From the NCBI GenBank assembly GCA_021794595.1, contig JAJYQN010000047.1:78145-142144 (forward strand): a stretch of DNA of 64,000 nucleotides, written 5' to 3'. Shown in pieces: positions 37,357 to 47,435 of this stretch; the stretch's first letter is position 1, and each line of letters begins with the position of its first letter. The notes under the pieces are model-generated. The model was given only the letters and a program-made list of their open reading frames with translations. It searched no databases and was not told where the DNA came from. This DNA is from Pseudomonadota bacterium. Lineage in GTDB: Bacteria > Pseudomonadota > Gammaproteobacteria > Acidiferrobacterales > Acidiferrobacteraceae. The position numbers and the translations under genes are program-made.

Positions 37357-38403
37357 ATGACGCACGATGACACCGCCACCTTGGCTTCGGCCGTGCGCGC
37401 GGCCTATGAAAGGCAAACGCCACTCGAGGTCGTGGGCGGCGGGACACGTCGGCATCTGGGCCGCGCCCCGGACGGTCAGCCCTTATCCCTGGCGAGCCAC
37501 TCCGGGATCGTGGAGTACGAACCCTCGGGCTTTGTCGTCACGGTCCGTGCGGGCACGACGCTTCATGATCTTGATGCCGCCTTGTCTCGCGAGGGGCAGA
37601 CGCTAATGGCCGATATCCCTCGTTTTTCAGCGGCCTCGACCATCGGGGGCGCGGTCGCGGCCGGCTTTACCGGACCGGGTCGGCCTTACACGGGGGCCTT
37701 ACGTGATAGCGTTCTTGGCGCCCGGGTCATTTCCGGGACCGGCCAGGTACTCGCGTTCGGTGGTAAGGTCTTGAAGAACGTGGCGGGTTTTGATGTCTCT
37801 CGGCTCATGGTCGGGGCTTTCGGGACTCTGGGCGTCATTCTTGATGTGAGCGTGCGTGTCAGTCGCTGCCCGGAAGACGTGCAGGTCGTAGCGTTTGAGA
37901 TGTCGTGGCCGGAGGCCCGTGAGTGCCTGAAGCGGTGGGAGGGCGATCTTCCCCTGACGGGGGCCTTTTATCATCGTGGCGTCTTGTCTGTGCGGCTAGC
38001 TGGACGAGAGGCCCGCGTGGCCGCCGCAGTGCGCGAACTGGGCGGCGAGAAGGGGCGCCCGGAGGCGTTTACCGAGTTGCGCGATCTCGCTTTCGATTTC
38101 TTCCAGGCCCCGGGCAGTCTGTGGCGTCTCTTGGTTCCCCCTGACTCGCCCTGGGACCCGGAGGAGACCTTGATTGATTGGGCGGGCGCCCAGCGATTTT
38201 GGGTGACTCTGGCCTTGGCGCAGGAGGTCCGCGAGAAGGCCGCCCAGTATGGTGGGCAAGCGGTCCGGGTATGGGGCCCTGATCGCAGCGAGGGGCCGTG
38301 GGCCGCTCCTCCCGCCGCGACCATGGCGCTCTTAACGCGAGTCAAGACAGCGCTTGATCCGCGGGCCATTCTTAATCGCGGGCGTTTATATCGCGATTGG
38401 TGA
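37357..38403 (+). CDS. glcE: Glycolate oxidase FAD-binding subunit GlcE
   Basis: LEVVGGGTRRHLGR...ADIPRFSAASTIGGAVAAGFTGPGRPYTGALRDSVLGARVISGTGQVLAFGGKVLKNVAGFDVSRLMVGAFGTLG. Confidence 0.95.
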   Translation: MTHDDTATLASAVRAAYERQTPLEVVGGGTRRHLGRAPDGQPLSLASHSGIVEYEPSGFVVTVRAGTTLHDLDAALSREGQTLMADIPRFSAASTIGGAVAAGFTGPGRPYTGALRDSVLGARVISGTGQVLAFGGKVLKNVAGFDVSRLMVGAFGTLGVILDVSVRVSRCPEDVQVVAFEMSWPEARECLKRWEGDLPLTGAFYHRGVLSVRLAGREARVAAAVRELGGEKGRPEAFTELRDLAFDFFQAPGSLWRLLVPPDSPWDPEETLIDWAGAQRFWVTLALAQEVREKAAQYGGQAVRVWGPDRSEGPWAAPPAATMALLTRVKTALDPRAILNRGRLYRDW

Positions 38404-38423
38404 TAGGGCCCTGCTTGGCATCC

Positions 38424-39623
38424 TTACGGCGCGCACATATCGTGATAGACGACATCCACCCAGTGGCGTAGGGGTCGATCGCTGAAGCCGGCCAGGTGTT
38501 GTAGGCAGCCAATGTTGGCGCTGACGACCTCGGTCGGGTCGGCGTGGGTCAGGGCCTGCCATTTGCGGCGCCCCAGGGCCTTCGCCCACCGCGGGTGGCG
38601 TAGCGAGTAGGGGCCGGCCGAGCCGCAGCACAAAGCACTGTCATGAATGGGAACGAGGGTGTGGCCGAGGGCCTTTAAGATAGCCTCGATGCGCCCCTGA
38701 CCATGGAGTCCGTGTTGCAAACTACAGGGGGCGTGCCAGGCGATATGTCGCCGTTTGGGCGGCGGGAGCGCGCTTAAGCGGGCCGGATCGATCCAGGTCG
38801 CGATATCGGCGACTCGGGGCGCAAAGGTTTGGGCAGGCTCGGCCTCGGTCTGGCCGCTAAAGAGTCGCGGATAGTCACGCAAGAACGCCGTGCAGCCCGT
38901 TGCCGTGCTCGTAAATCCCTCCCATTCCGGCCTGTCCCAAGCCATGGTTGTGCGTGCGATCGTCCGGGCCTTCTCGTAACTATGGAGGTGGTAGGGCAAG
39001 GCCCCGCAACACCCGGGTCCCACCGGTATGGCGCTGATACCGAGCCGGTCCAGCACGATCGCGGCCTTGGTGTCGAGGTCGGGCACTAAGGCCGGTTGCA
39101 CGCATCCGAGCAATAGACCCACTTGCCGCACATGCCGGGCCGCGGGCCATACAAGCCCCGGTTCCGCGGGGACTATTCGCCGTTGGAGCGACTCGCTGGC
39201 CAGCGGCCTAACCCGGCGCGCTACCTGCATGAGTGCGTTAACCGCCGTCTGGGAACTGAGCGCGGTCTCCGTCAGCTGATCCAGGGCGTGCTGGACGACG
39301 CTGCGGGTTTCCCTCGTCGCCTCGCGCACGACATCTAGGATTTCCGTATACTGGACCCCGGCTGGGCACGTCGTCTCGCAGGAGCGGCAGCTTAGGCAGT
39401 GGTCGAGCGGCGCGAGATCCAGGGCCTTATCCGGGCCTGTCAGCCAATCTTTCATCAAGTAGAGGCGGCCGCGTGGGCCCTCGCGCTCATCGCCGCTCAG
39501 GATGTAGGTGGGGCATGTGGCATTGCAAAAGCCGCAGTGGACGCAGGCCCGGAGCAGGGTCTCGGCCCGGAGCCGGGATTCCTTCTGGTGCGTGCTCGTC
39601 GTATCGTGTGATGGATTGCTCAT
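38424..39623 (-). CDS. glcF: Glycolate oxidase iron-sulfur subunit GlcF
   Basis: ACVHCGFCNATCPTYILSGDEREGPRGRLYLMKDWL...CLSCRSCETTCPAGVQYTEIL...CCGSAGPYSLRHP. Confidence 0.95.
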   Translation of the reverse strand: MSNPSHDTTSTHQKESRLRAETLLRACVHCGFCNATCPTYILSGDEREGPRGRLYLMKDWLTGPDKALDLAPLDHCLSCRSCETTCPAGVQYTEILDVVREATRETRSVVQHALDQLTETALSSQTAVNALMQVARRVRPLASESLQRRIVPAEPGLVWPAARHVRQVGLLLGCVQPALVPDLDTKAAIVLDRLGISAIPVGPGCCGALPYHLHSYEKARTIARTTMAWDRPEWEGFTSTATGCTAFLRDYPRLFSGQTEAEPAQTFAPRVADIATWIDPARLSALPPPKRRHIAWHAPCSLQHGLHGQGRIEAILKALGHTLVPIHDSALCCGSAGPYSLRHPRWAKALGRRKWQALTHADPTEVVSANIGCLQHLAGFSDRPLRHWVDVVYHDMCAP

Positions 39624-39810
39624 GCAGAGGGGGCGACCGTATACTTTCGCTGCATACTAAAGGGCTGAGATACAGAGGTCAAAGCCCGTCTTGGGTTTGA
39701 CTCGCGCGGTGAAGTGGCGCTTTAGCCATGTCGCCTCGCTTCGTACAGCGGAGTCATTTTGATCCGACCCCCCCACGCCCGCGGTCCGGGCCTTTTTTCG
39801 GGACGTATTG

Positions 39811-40395
39811 ATGACCACGATTGTTGTTGTCCGTAAAGGCGATACGGCCGTGATCGGCGCCGATACGTTAGGCACCTACGGAGATCAGCGGGAGTCGGCG
39901 GCCTTTATCAAGAACGCGAGCAAATTGATCGCGGTGGACGATACGTGGCTCGCCGCCACCGGCCATGCCGCCATGGATATGGCCTTACGTAACATCTTTA
40001 TCGAGACCCGTTGCCGCCGTTCGTTTAAGGATGTCAACGACATCTATAAAACCGCCCTTCAGCTGCACGCTATGCTCAAAGAGAACTATTTTCTGAAGCA
40101 AGACAGTGACAGCGGCGAAGACACCTTTGAATCCATGCAGGTAAGTCTTTTGATCGCCAACGCCCATGGCATCTTCGGGGTGTGTTCGAAACGCACCGTC
40201 CTCGAGTACACAAAATTCTATGCCTTTGGTTCGGGAGAGCAGTATGCGCTCGGGGCCATGCATGCTATGTACGACAAGGAGGAGGATCCCGAAAAGATCG
40301 CGCGCGCCGGTCTTGAGGCCTCGGTTGCGTTCGATACCGGGACCGGAGCTCCCGTTGAAGTGCGGCGCGTGACTTTGCTTGCCCCCGGCCGCTGA
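39811..40395 (+). CDS. Proteasome-like Ntn-hydrolase, BPH-type homologue
   Basis: M-TTIVVVRKGDTAVIGADTLGTYG (candidate Thr1 after Met), SKLIAVDDTWLAATGHAAMDMAL...FYAFGSGEQYALGAMHAMYD; proteasome beta fold pattern. Confidence 0.8.
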   Translation: MTTIVVVRKGDTAVIGADTLGTYGDQRESAAFIKNASKLIAVDDTWLAATGHAAMDMALRNIFIETRCRRSFKDVNDIYKTALQLHAMLKENYFLKQDSDSGEDTFESMQVSLLIANAHGIFGVCSKRTVLEYTKFYAFGSGEQYALGAMHAMYDKEEDPEKIARAGLEASVAFDTGTGAPVEVRRVTLLAPGR

Positions 40396-40452
40396 TCGCG
40401 GTGGGCGCCGGGCCGTTATGTCCTAAGCCTCCGGCCGCGCTTCAGTCGCTCG

Positions 40453-40830
40453 TTATAGGCGCCGCCCTAAGGCCGCGCCAATAAACGCCGCCGACAGTCC
40501 CAAAAAGACGGATAGGGTGACGTAGGTGATGGCCCGCGCGATCCGCCCCTCCTCGGCCAGGAGAAGCGCCTCCATGGCGAATGTCGAGAAGGTCGTGAAG
40601 CCTCCGATACCGCCGACTAGGATGCCGAGCCGCAGGGAGGCCGAGACGTCGAGGGTCCGTTCCAGGGTGACAATGAACAAAAAGCCCATCAAAAAACTGC
40701 CCAGGACGTTGATAAGCAAGGTGGCATAGGGGAACTCTTTGCCGACCAGGGCCTGGACACCGACCGAAACGCCGTAACGCGCCCAACACCCCAGGATGCC
40801 GCCGATCGCTATGGCAAGAAGATTGTTCAT
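40453..40830 (-). CDS. crcB: CrcB/FluC fluoride channel (second copy)
   Basis: GCWARYGVSV...LLINVLGSFLMGFLFIVTLERTLDVSASLRLGILVGGIGGFTTFSTFAMEAL. Confidence 0.95.
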   Translation of the reverse strand: MNNLLAIAIGGILGCWARYGVSVGVQALVGKEFPYATLLINVLGSFLMGFLFIVTLERTLDVSASLRLGILVGGIGGFTTFSTFAMEALLLAEEGRIARAITYVTLSVFLGLSAAFIGAALGRRL

Positions 40831-40959
40831 AAGGGCGTAAGGTCTTGAGTTTTCGACACGTTATAAGCAAAGCCGCGAGGGGTCAAGTGCGAACGGCCAT
40901 CGCTGTCGCGACCCGCGCCGGTTGCAGGCCGGTCTGGGTCTGACGCATACTCGCGGATC

Positions 40960-42120
40960 ATGACCATAAGTGCCTTTAACCCACCCGCGCGCGTCTTGCT
41001 GGGACCCGGTCCTTCAGAGGTTCCGGCACGGGTTTTATTGGCCATGGCAAAGCCTACGATCGGCCACATGGACCCGGCCTTCATCGGCATGATGGAGGAA
41101 GTCAAAACCTTACTTCAGTATGCCTTCCAAACCACCAATGCCGCGACTTTGCCGATTTCCGCGCCCGGGTCCGCGGGTATGGAGGCCTGTCTTGCCAATC
41201 TGATCGAGCCGGGAGACAAGGTCGCGGTGTGCCGCAACGGCGTATTCGGCGGTCGGATGGGAGATATCGTCGAGCGCCTCGGCGGGGTCCCCTTGTGGGT
41301 CGATAACGCCTTTGGTGAGGCGGTCGATCCCGATAAGCTCGCCGATGCGCTGAAGAAGACCCGGGATGTGCGCTTGGTGGCCTTCGTGCACGCCGAAACC
41401 TCCACCGGGGTCTTGTCGGATGCCCGGGCCATTGCTGAGGTGGCGCATAGGTTCGGGGCCCTGGTTTTGGCGGATACCGTGACCGCGATCGGCGGGGTGC
41501 CCTTGTATGTCGATAAGTGGGAGCTGGACGTCGCCTACGCCGGTACCCAGAAGTGTCTGTCCTGCCCACCGGGGCTTGCGCCCCTGACGTTGAGCGAGCG
41601 CGCGCTGCACCGTATTCGCAATCGTCGTGACAAACCCAGGACCTGGTTTTTGGACTTGAGTCTGTTGTTGGGGTATTGGGGGACTGGTAGGCGCGTCTAT
41701 CACCACACAGCGCCCATCAATCTTCTCTACGGCTTGCACGAGGCCCTGCGGATGCTCCAGGAAGAGGGGCTCGAGAACGCCTGGCAGCGCCACCGGCGGA
41801 TCCATGAGGCCCTGGTTGTCGGTCTTGAGCCCTTGGGCCTTGGCATATCGGTGGCCCCGGATATTCGTCTACCGCAGTTAAATAGCGTTTCGATACCGGC
41901 GGGAGTGGATGACGCCCAGGTGCGAGCCCGGCTCTTGGAGGAGTGGGGTATCGAGATCGGGGGTGGTCTCGGGGAGCTTGCCGGGCGGATCTGGCGTATC
42001 GGACTCATGGGACAGGGGAGCAATATTCGCAATGTGACATTGTGTCTTGATGCCCTCAAGGTGGCTCTCGGGACAGCCTTGATAGAGAAAGATCTCGACG
42101 CTAAAGCCGTCCCGACATAA
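40960..42120 (+). CDS. Class V aminotransferase (serine/alanine-glyoxylate aminotransferase-like)
   Basis: LLGPGPSEVPARVLLAMAKPTIGHMDPAF...ETSTGVL...ADTVTAIGGVPLYVDKWELDVAYAGTQKCLSCPPGLAPLTLSERA. Confidence 0.93.
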   Translation: MTISAFNPPARVLLGPGPSEVPARVLLAMAKPTIGHMDPAFIGMMEEVKTLLQYAFQTTNAATLPISAPGSAGMEACLANLIEPGDKVAVCRNGVFGGRMGDIVERLGGVPLWVDNAFGEAVDPDKLADALKKTRDVRLVAFVHAETSTGVLSDARAIAEVAHRFGALVLADTVTAIGGVPLYVDKWELDVAYAGTQKCLSCPPGLAPLTLSERALHRIRNRRDKPRTWFLDLSLLLGYWGTGRRVYHHTAPINLLYGLHEALRMLQEEGLENAWQRHRRIHEALVVGLEPLGLGISVAPDIRLPQLNSVSIPAGVDDAQVRARLLEEWGIEIGGGLGELAGRIWRIGLMGQGSNIRNVTLCLDALKVALGTALIEKDLDAKAVPT

Positions 42121-42643
42121 GCCCGCTTCGACGCTTTCTGCGCCATCGCCTGCCTCGCTGTTTTTCTGGGGTTCTTGTGTTCAGCATAACCCCCATTACC
42201 ATTGGGAAGACTGAGTTCGCCATGAGAGCCACAAATCGATTTTTGTCCCCAGCGGCTCTTCGACAAAGGCTACGAGGCCCTGTCTTCGCGTGTTCTCGGC
42301 CGTTTTTGGTGGGGTGTTAGGAAGGAATCGGGTCAGCAGAGGATCGGGTTTAGCCTCGGTCTGTTTGCGGGCGGGGCGTTTTGGTTCTCAGACTGTATTT
42401 TCAATGCATAGCTGTTTTTAGAAAGTGAGGCAGCGCCGTAAGCTGCGAAGATGGGGTTTTAGAGCTTTAGATTGCCGCCGTAGGTCTATTTGATTGCAGA
42501 TTCCCAATCGCGATCGAGCGCGTGGCGCGCCTTGTGGTGATGGCGAGAACCTAAGAGAATCGCTTTTATGCAACGAGTCTCGTGTCCGCGGCAGGCGAGC
42601 GAGTGGACTTTAGGCAGGAGTGAACCGATTTTTATGAGCCTTT

Positions 42644-43546
42644 ATGTGTAACGGTCCTTTGCCGACACAAGGCACGTCCCCGAGAGTACCGGAAGGGTGC
42701 GAGGATGCGATAGCGGATGCGCGTCGGTTTCAGCGTGATGCCCTGCTTACGAATGCACTTTTGTATCTGGGATTGTTTTTAGTCGTGTCTGGCTGGATGC
42801 CGGGCTTTGTCCTGGCGATGGCAGCCCCTATTCTTATTGTGCGCTGGCTTTTTGCCTTGCACGAACTCTTTCATTTGCGTAGCGCGCAAGAAGTCGACCC
42901 TATTACGCGCCTCCTCCCGCTCGCTCAGACTCCCTTAGCCCTCGGTTACCGAGAATATCGCGCTATACACGGGGGCCATCACCGCCATATGGCAACTCCA
43001 GCAGACCCCGAGTGGTATCAGCTACGCGGCTCCCCGTTATGGGGGCTTGTGAATGCTATGACAGTCCCCGAGCAGGCGTTCTTCCGTTGGGTACAGGCAC
43101 ACGGTTTTGATGGGCCGCTTGTGCGCGGCACGGTCCTGCGTTTCGCTCTTTTTGTGGGACTTATTATGCTAAGCGGCCCGGCCTTCTTTTGGTATTGGAT
43201 ACCGGTGCGGCTATCGGAAGGGCTCGGATACTTTAGCTTTTTCTACCGCTTGCATAGACAGGGCGAGAGTTACGGGGTCTACGCATTTCCTCTGACGCCA
43301 CGGGCGCGCCAAGTTTTTCGTCTGCTCTTTGGCCGCGATGCCTGTGCGGCGACCTGCCATCATGATATCCATCATGCCTATCCTCACGCGCCTGCGCGCA
43401 TCCTCGCCTCTTTGCAGGAGGATGGCGTATGGTCCGATACCGGTATCTCAATAAAGGCCGCGGGGAATACTCCATGTCCCAATCTGTCTATTACACACAT
43501 CTTTTCAACGGCAACGCGTGAGACGTCGATGGATGTCGATAAATAA
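42644..43546 (+). CDS. Fatty-acid-desaturase-like membrane protein
   Basis: Three histidine boxes: HELFH, HGGHHRH, HHDIHH, with TM segments. Confidence 0.8.
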   Translation: MCNGPLPTQGTSPRVPEGCEDAIADARRFQRDALLTNALLYLGLFLVVSGWMPGFVLAMAAPILIVRWLFALHELFHLRSAQEVDPITRLLPLAQTPLALGYREYRAIHGGHHRHMATPADPEWYQLRGSPLWGLVNAMTVPEQAFFRWVQAHGFDGPLVRGTVLRFALFVGLIMLSGPAFFWYWIPVRLSEGLGYFSFFYRLHRQGESYGVYAFPLTPRARQVFRLLFGRDACAATCHHDIHHAYPHAPARILASLQEDGVWSDTGISIKAAGNTPCPNLSITHIFSTATRETSMDVDK

Positions 43547-43559
43547 TCGGATTTCAGAT

Positions 43560-43800
43560 CTTATTTGTTGCAGAGATATCGACGAAAGTCCCGCGCAAGC
43601 GGGGTAGGCCCAGATGCTTTTGATGGGCTGGTCGCGGCGATGGAGCGTATCGAGTTTGCCGCGACCTTGCGTATCGCCGAGATATTGCCAGTTGGCGGCT
43701 TTGTCGCTTTGCGTCCAGGGGAAGCAGGTGCCGGTAAAGCGCGGCTTCTCGACGAAGGTTTCCCACAATACGTGGCAATAGGCATAGCGGGCGTGTCAAT
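43560..43800 (-). pseudogene. DUF4338 (DruA-like) C-terminal remnant
   Basis: ETFVEKPRFTGTCFPWTQSDKAANWQYLGDTQGRGKLDTLHRRDQPIKSIWAYP; second frame ends RDFRRYLCNK. Confidence 0.75.
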
Positions 43801-44638
43801 CAACTGCCAAGCGCCGGCTGACCAGAGAGGGACTCGGGAAGCCGGGGTGTTACAACGAATCGACGGCAGGATGAGGGTGCATTTTCCACGCTGACTGCCG
43901 GATGTAGGGTTATTGCCGCTGACGCATCGCGATGCGCGGGCCTATGATTTGCTAAAGGCCTTTGATTTTGAGCAAAAACCGCGCGACCCGGCGGCGATTC
44001 TGGCGTAGGGGGTCTGGCACGGTGTCGGTGGCGGGAGGCTATGGGGGCTCCCGAAGGAGGGGGCCGCTTCCCGAAAATTTGGTCCTCTTGCCCCAAAGAC
44101 CCCCTATGGGGCGCCTCTCATCAGTACCTTTGTCAGAGACAGTCCGATCCCCGTCCCCCCAGGCTTGGTTGGGCAATCGAGTCGCGCTATGCCTCCTGAC
44201 GGCCATAGCATGGTCGCCTCGTGGGATGTGGGTTTAATCCGAGCGACCTTCCTGGCCTGCCTTTTGCGCCGCTTGTGAGTGCGGCACCAATGCTGCACCC
44301 AAGGTAAAGGATGTAGCCGCAGGCCCGGTGGCTGTTGCGGACTGTGCTGACCGAGGGGCGTCAGCCTGTGGGAAAACGGCTTTGTGTATGCGCGCGCAGG
44401 AGAGCTCGGTTGACGGGGGTTATCAAGGTCTCACTTACGGATCGGGCCTGCAGAGCGATGATCGTGGCCCCTCCGGGCTGCGCGACGGATCGGGCTGAGG
44501 AACCTGACGCCGCTTAGGCGCGTTCGGTCTTAGCGACTCGGAGCGCGGCCTAAAGCCCCGGGGCGAGGCGCTTTTGGCGGCCACGCCGTGGTGGATATTC
44601 GGCGCCAAGGTCGGTATCGTTACTCCTTAGGAGCGTGT

Positions 44639-45997
44639 ATGGCAGGCACTGTCTATATCAAGACGTATGGCTGTCAGATGAATGAGTATGATTCGACGCG
44701 CCTCGCGGATCTCTTGTCCGCGACTCACCAACTGGTTCGCGTCGATGACCCCTCTTCCGCTGATGTGCTGCTGATCAATAGCTGTTCGGTACGCGAAAAG
44801 GCGCAGGAAAAGCTTTTTTCGGATCTCGGGCGATTGAACGAGTGGAAGCTCCTGCGTCCACACGTCGTTATCGGCGTGGGCGGTTGCGTGGCGAGCCAGG
44901 AAGGGGAAGATATCCTGCGGCGCGCGCCCTACGTCGATTTGGTGTTTGGGCCCCAGACCGTTCATCGTGTCCCGGCCCTGTTGACCGATGCCCTCGCCAA
45001 AAAGCCCGGGGTGGATATCGCGTTTGTCGAGATGGAGAAGTTCGACAACCTGCCCGAGCCGCGCGCCGACGGCCCCCGAGCGTTCGTCTCGATCATGGAG
45101 GGCTGTAGCAAGTACTGCAGTTTCTGCGTCGTTCCTTATACGCGCGGCCAGGAGTTCAGCCGGCCCTTTGATGATGTTCTGGCCGAAGTGGCGGCCCTGG
45201 CCGAACAAGGCGTGCGCGAGGTGACGCTGCTAGGGCAGAACGTCAATGCCTACAGGGGGGCGCGCCACAACGGCCAGACTGTGGATCTTGCTACCCTGAT
45301 CAGCTATATCGCGGAGATGGATGGCATAGGGCGGATTCGTTTTACGACGTCCCATCCGGTGGAGTTTAAAGATAGTCTGCTAGACGCCTTCGCCCGTGTG
45401 GAAAAGCTCGTGAACCATTTGCATCTGCCGGTACAAAGCGGGTCTGATCGCATTCTTGCGCGCATGAAGCGTGGACATACGATAGCGGAATACAAAGAGA
45501 AGATCGCACGCTTGCGTGCCATACGGCCGGATATCAGCATATCGACCGATATCATCGTCGGATTTCCGGGGGAGACGGAGGCCGATTTCGAGGCTACGCT
45601 TGCCTTGATGGAAGAGATCCGCTTCGACCTCTCTTATAGTTTTGCCTATAGCCCGCGCCCGGGGACTCCGGCCGCGGGTTTTGAAGACAGCGTCGAGAAG
45701 TCGGTCAAGGATGAGCGCCTGGCGCGCTTACAGCGCCTTAACTTGGAGCATGCGGCGGACATCAGTCGCGCCATGGTCGGGCGGACGGAACGGATTCTGA
45801 TCGACAGAGAGGCGCCGCGCGGACGCGGCGATATGTCGGGCCGCACCGAGAACAACCGCGTCGTGAATTTTCCGGCGCGGAACGTAGACCTGATAGGTCG
45901 CTTTGCCACGGTCGAGATTACCGAGGTGAGACCCAATTCCCTCAGAGGACGACTCGCAGCGGTCGAATCCGACGTATTCTCGTCTATACTGGAATAA
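44639..45997 (+). CDS. miaB: tRNA-2-methylthio-N6-dimethylallyladenosine synthase
   Basis: [22 protein letters not shown]...[26 protein letters not shown] (radical SAM CxxxCxxC) and TRAM domain. Confidence 0.97.
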   Translation: MAGTVYIKTYGCQMNEYDSTRLADLLSATHQLVRVDDPSSADVLLINSCSVREKAQEKLFSDLGRLNEWKLLRPHVVIGVGGCVASQEGEDILRRAPYVDLVFGPQTVHRVPALLTDALAKKPGVDIAFVEMEKFDNLPEPRADGPRAFVSIMEGCSKYCSFCVVPYTRGQEFSRPFDDVLAEVAALAEQGVREVTLLGQNVNAYRGARHNGQTVDLATLISYIAEMDGIGRIRFTTSHPVEFKDSLLDAFARVEKLVNHLHLPVQSGSDRILARMKRGHTIAEYKEKIARLRAIRPDISISTDIIVGFPGETEADFEATLALMEEIRFDLSYSFAYSPRPGTPAAGFEDSVEKSVKDERLARLQRLNLEHAADISRAMVGRTERILIDREAPRGRGDMSGRTENNRVVNFPARNVDLIGRFATVEITEVRPNSLRGRLAAVESDVFSSILE

Positions 45998-46017
45998 AAA
46001 AGAGGCCGCCTATCCCT

Positions 46018-46977
46018 TTGAGCAGCAAACCTCAAGCCATTCAGTTCAGTGTCCAGCCCCCAGACAGCGAGAGACTGTCCCGCCTTTGTGGTCAATTAGA
46101 TGAACATCTCCGCCAAATCGAGGGTAGTCTCGATGTGGAGATTGCCAATCGCGGCAATCAGTTCCGTATTACCGGCCGCCACGATCGCGTGCGCCATGCG
46201 CAGCGATTGATTACGGCTCTTTATGATGTTACGGGGGAATCCCAAACCATTACACCTTCGGGGGTCAATATGGCGTTAAAGGAAGCTTCCAGAGTGCGCG
46301 GCGACAACGAACCGCCGCTCGAGCTGCGCACGCCAAAACAGCGCGTGTACGGACGTACCGATGGCCAGAAGGACTATATTCGCAAGATCTTGACCCATGA
46401 CGTGACGTTCGGGGTGGGTCCGGCGGGGACCGGAAAGACCTATCTTGCCGTGGCGTGTGCGGTTGAGGCCCTGGAGACCGGGCGTGCCCAGCGCCTAGTT
46501 TTGGTGCGCCCGGCGGTCGAGGCGGGGGAGCGGTTGGGGTTTTTGCCCGGAGATCTCGAGCAGAAAGTCGATCCCTATCTGCGGCCGCTCTATGACGCCT
46601 TGCACGATATGCTCGGGCCGGAACGAGTCGCCAAATTGATCGAAAAGAGCGTGATCGAGGTGGCGCCGCTTGCGTTCATGAGAGGTCGGACCTTGAACGA
46701 ATCCTTCATCATCTTGGACGAGGCGCAAAACACCACCGCCGAGCAGATGAAGATGTTTCTCACGCGCCTTGGGTTTGGCGCGACCGCGGTCATCACCGGG
46801 GATGCCACCCAAATCGACCTACCGCGCCCCGAACTTTCGGGTTTGCGTCAGGCTTTAAACGTCCTGAAGGGCGTTGACGGTATTGCGGTCACGCTGTTTG
46901 CGAGTTCAGATGTGGTGCGCCACCCTTTGGTGCAGCGTATTGTCGAGGCTTACGAGGCGCACGAGAAGGGCGTGTAG
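46018..46977 (+). CDS. PhoH-like ATPase
   Basis: TFGVGPAGTGKTYLAVACAVEAL...FIILDEAQNTTAEQMKMFLTRLGFGATAVITGDATQIDLP; TTG start. Confidence 0.96.
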   Translation: MSSKPQAIQFSVQPPDSERLSRLCGQLDEHLRQIEGSLDVEIANRGNQFRITGRHDRVRHAQRLITALYDVTGESQTITPSGVNMALKEASRVRGDNEPPLELRTPKQRVYGRTDGQKDYIRKILTHDVTFGVGPAGTGKTYLAVACAVEALETGRAQRLVLVRPAVEAGERLGFLPGDLEQKVDPYLRPLYDALHDMLGPERVAKLIEKSVIEVAPLAFMRGRTLNESFIILDEAQNTTAEQMKMFLTRLGFGATAVITGDATQIDLPRPELSGLRQALNVLKGVDGIAVTLFASSDVVRHPLVQRIVEAYEAHEKGV

Positions 46978-46978
46978 G

Positions 46979-47431
46979 GTGCCGCGTTTGCATCTCGATT
47001 TCGTTCTTGCTTGCGTGGGATATATTCCCCCGTCACGCCCGATGCTGGTGCGCTGGTCGAAGGCCGCCCTGGCCGATCTTCAGGGAAGCGTGCGCCTCGG
47101 TGTGCGGGTGGTGGATGAGTCCGAGGGTGCCGAGCTGAATCAGCGCTACCGTGGCCGGGCCGGGCCCACGAACGTCCTTTCGTTTCCTTATGAAGAGCAA
47201 GACCTTGGTAAAACACGGTTTCTGGGGGACCTTGTTCTCTGTGCCCCGGTGGTGGCGGCCGAGGCGGCGGCGACCGGCTGCCCGGAAAACGCGCATTGGG
47301 CGCATCTCCTGATTCACGGTATACTGCACCTACGCGGTTTCGACCACCACACTGATCAGGATGCGCGCATTATGGAAGGACGGGAAACGCAGCTGCTGCA
47401 AGGTCTAGGATTCGCAGACCCTTACCGTTGA
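46979..47431 (+). CDS. ybeY: rRNA maturation RNase YbeY
   Basis: YRGRAGPTNVLSFPYE...HLLIHGILHLRGFDHHTDQDARIMEGRETQLLQGLG; GTG start at 46979. Confidence 0.95.
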   Translation: MPRLHLDFVLACVGYIPPSRPMLVRWSKAALADLQGSVRLGVRVVDESEGAELNQRYRGRAGPTNVLSFPYEEQDLGKTRFLGDLVLCAPVVAAEAAATGCPENAHWAHLLIHGILHLRGFDHHTDQDARIMEGRETQLLQGLGFADPYR

Positions 47432-47435
47432 TTTT

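Noticed and set aside
40831-40960. Possible fluoride riboswitch upstream of the second crcB
   Set aside because: The consensus segments of the fluoride (crcB) aptamer could not be recognised by eye here or in the short hyfB-crcB1 gap; Infernal/Rfam would be decisive.
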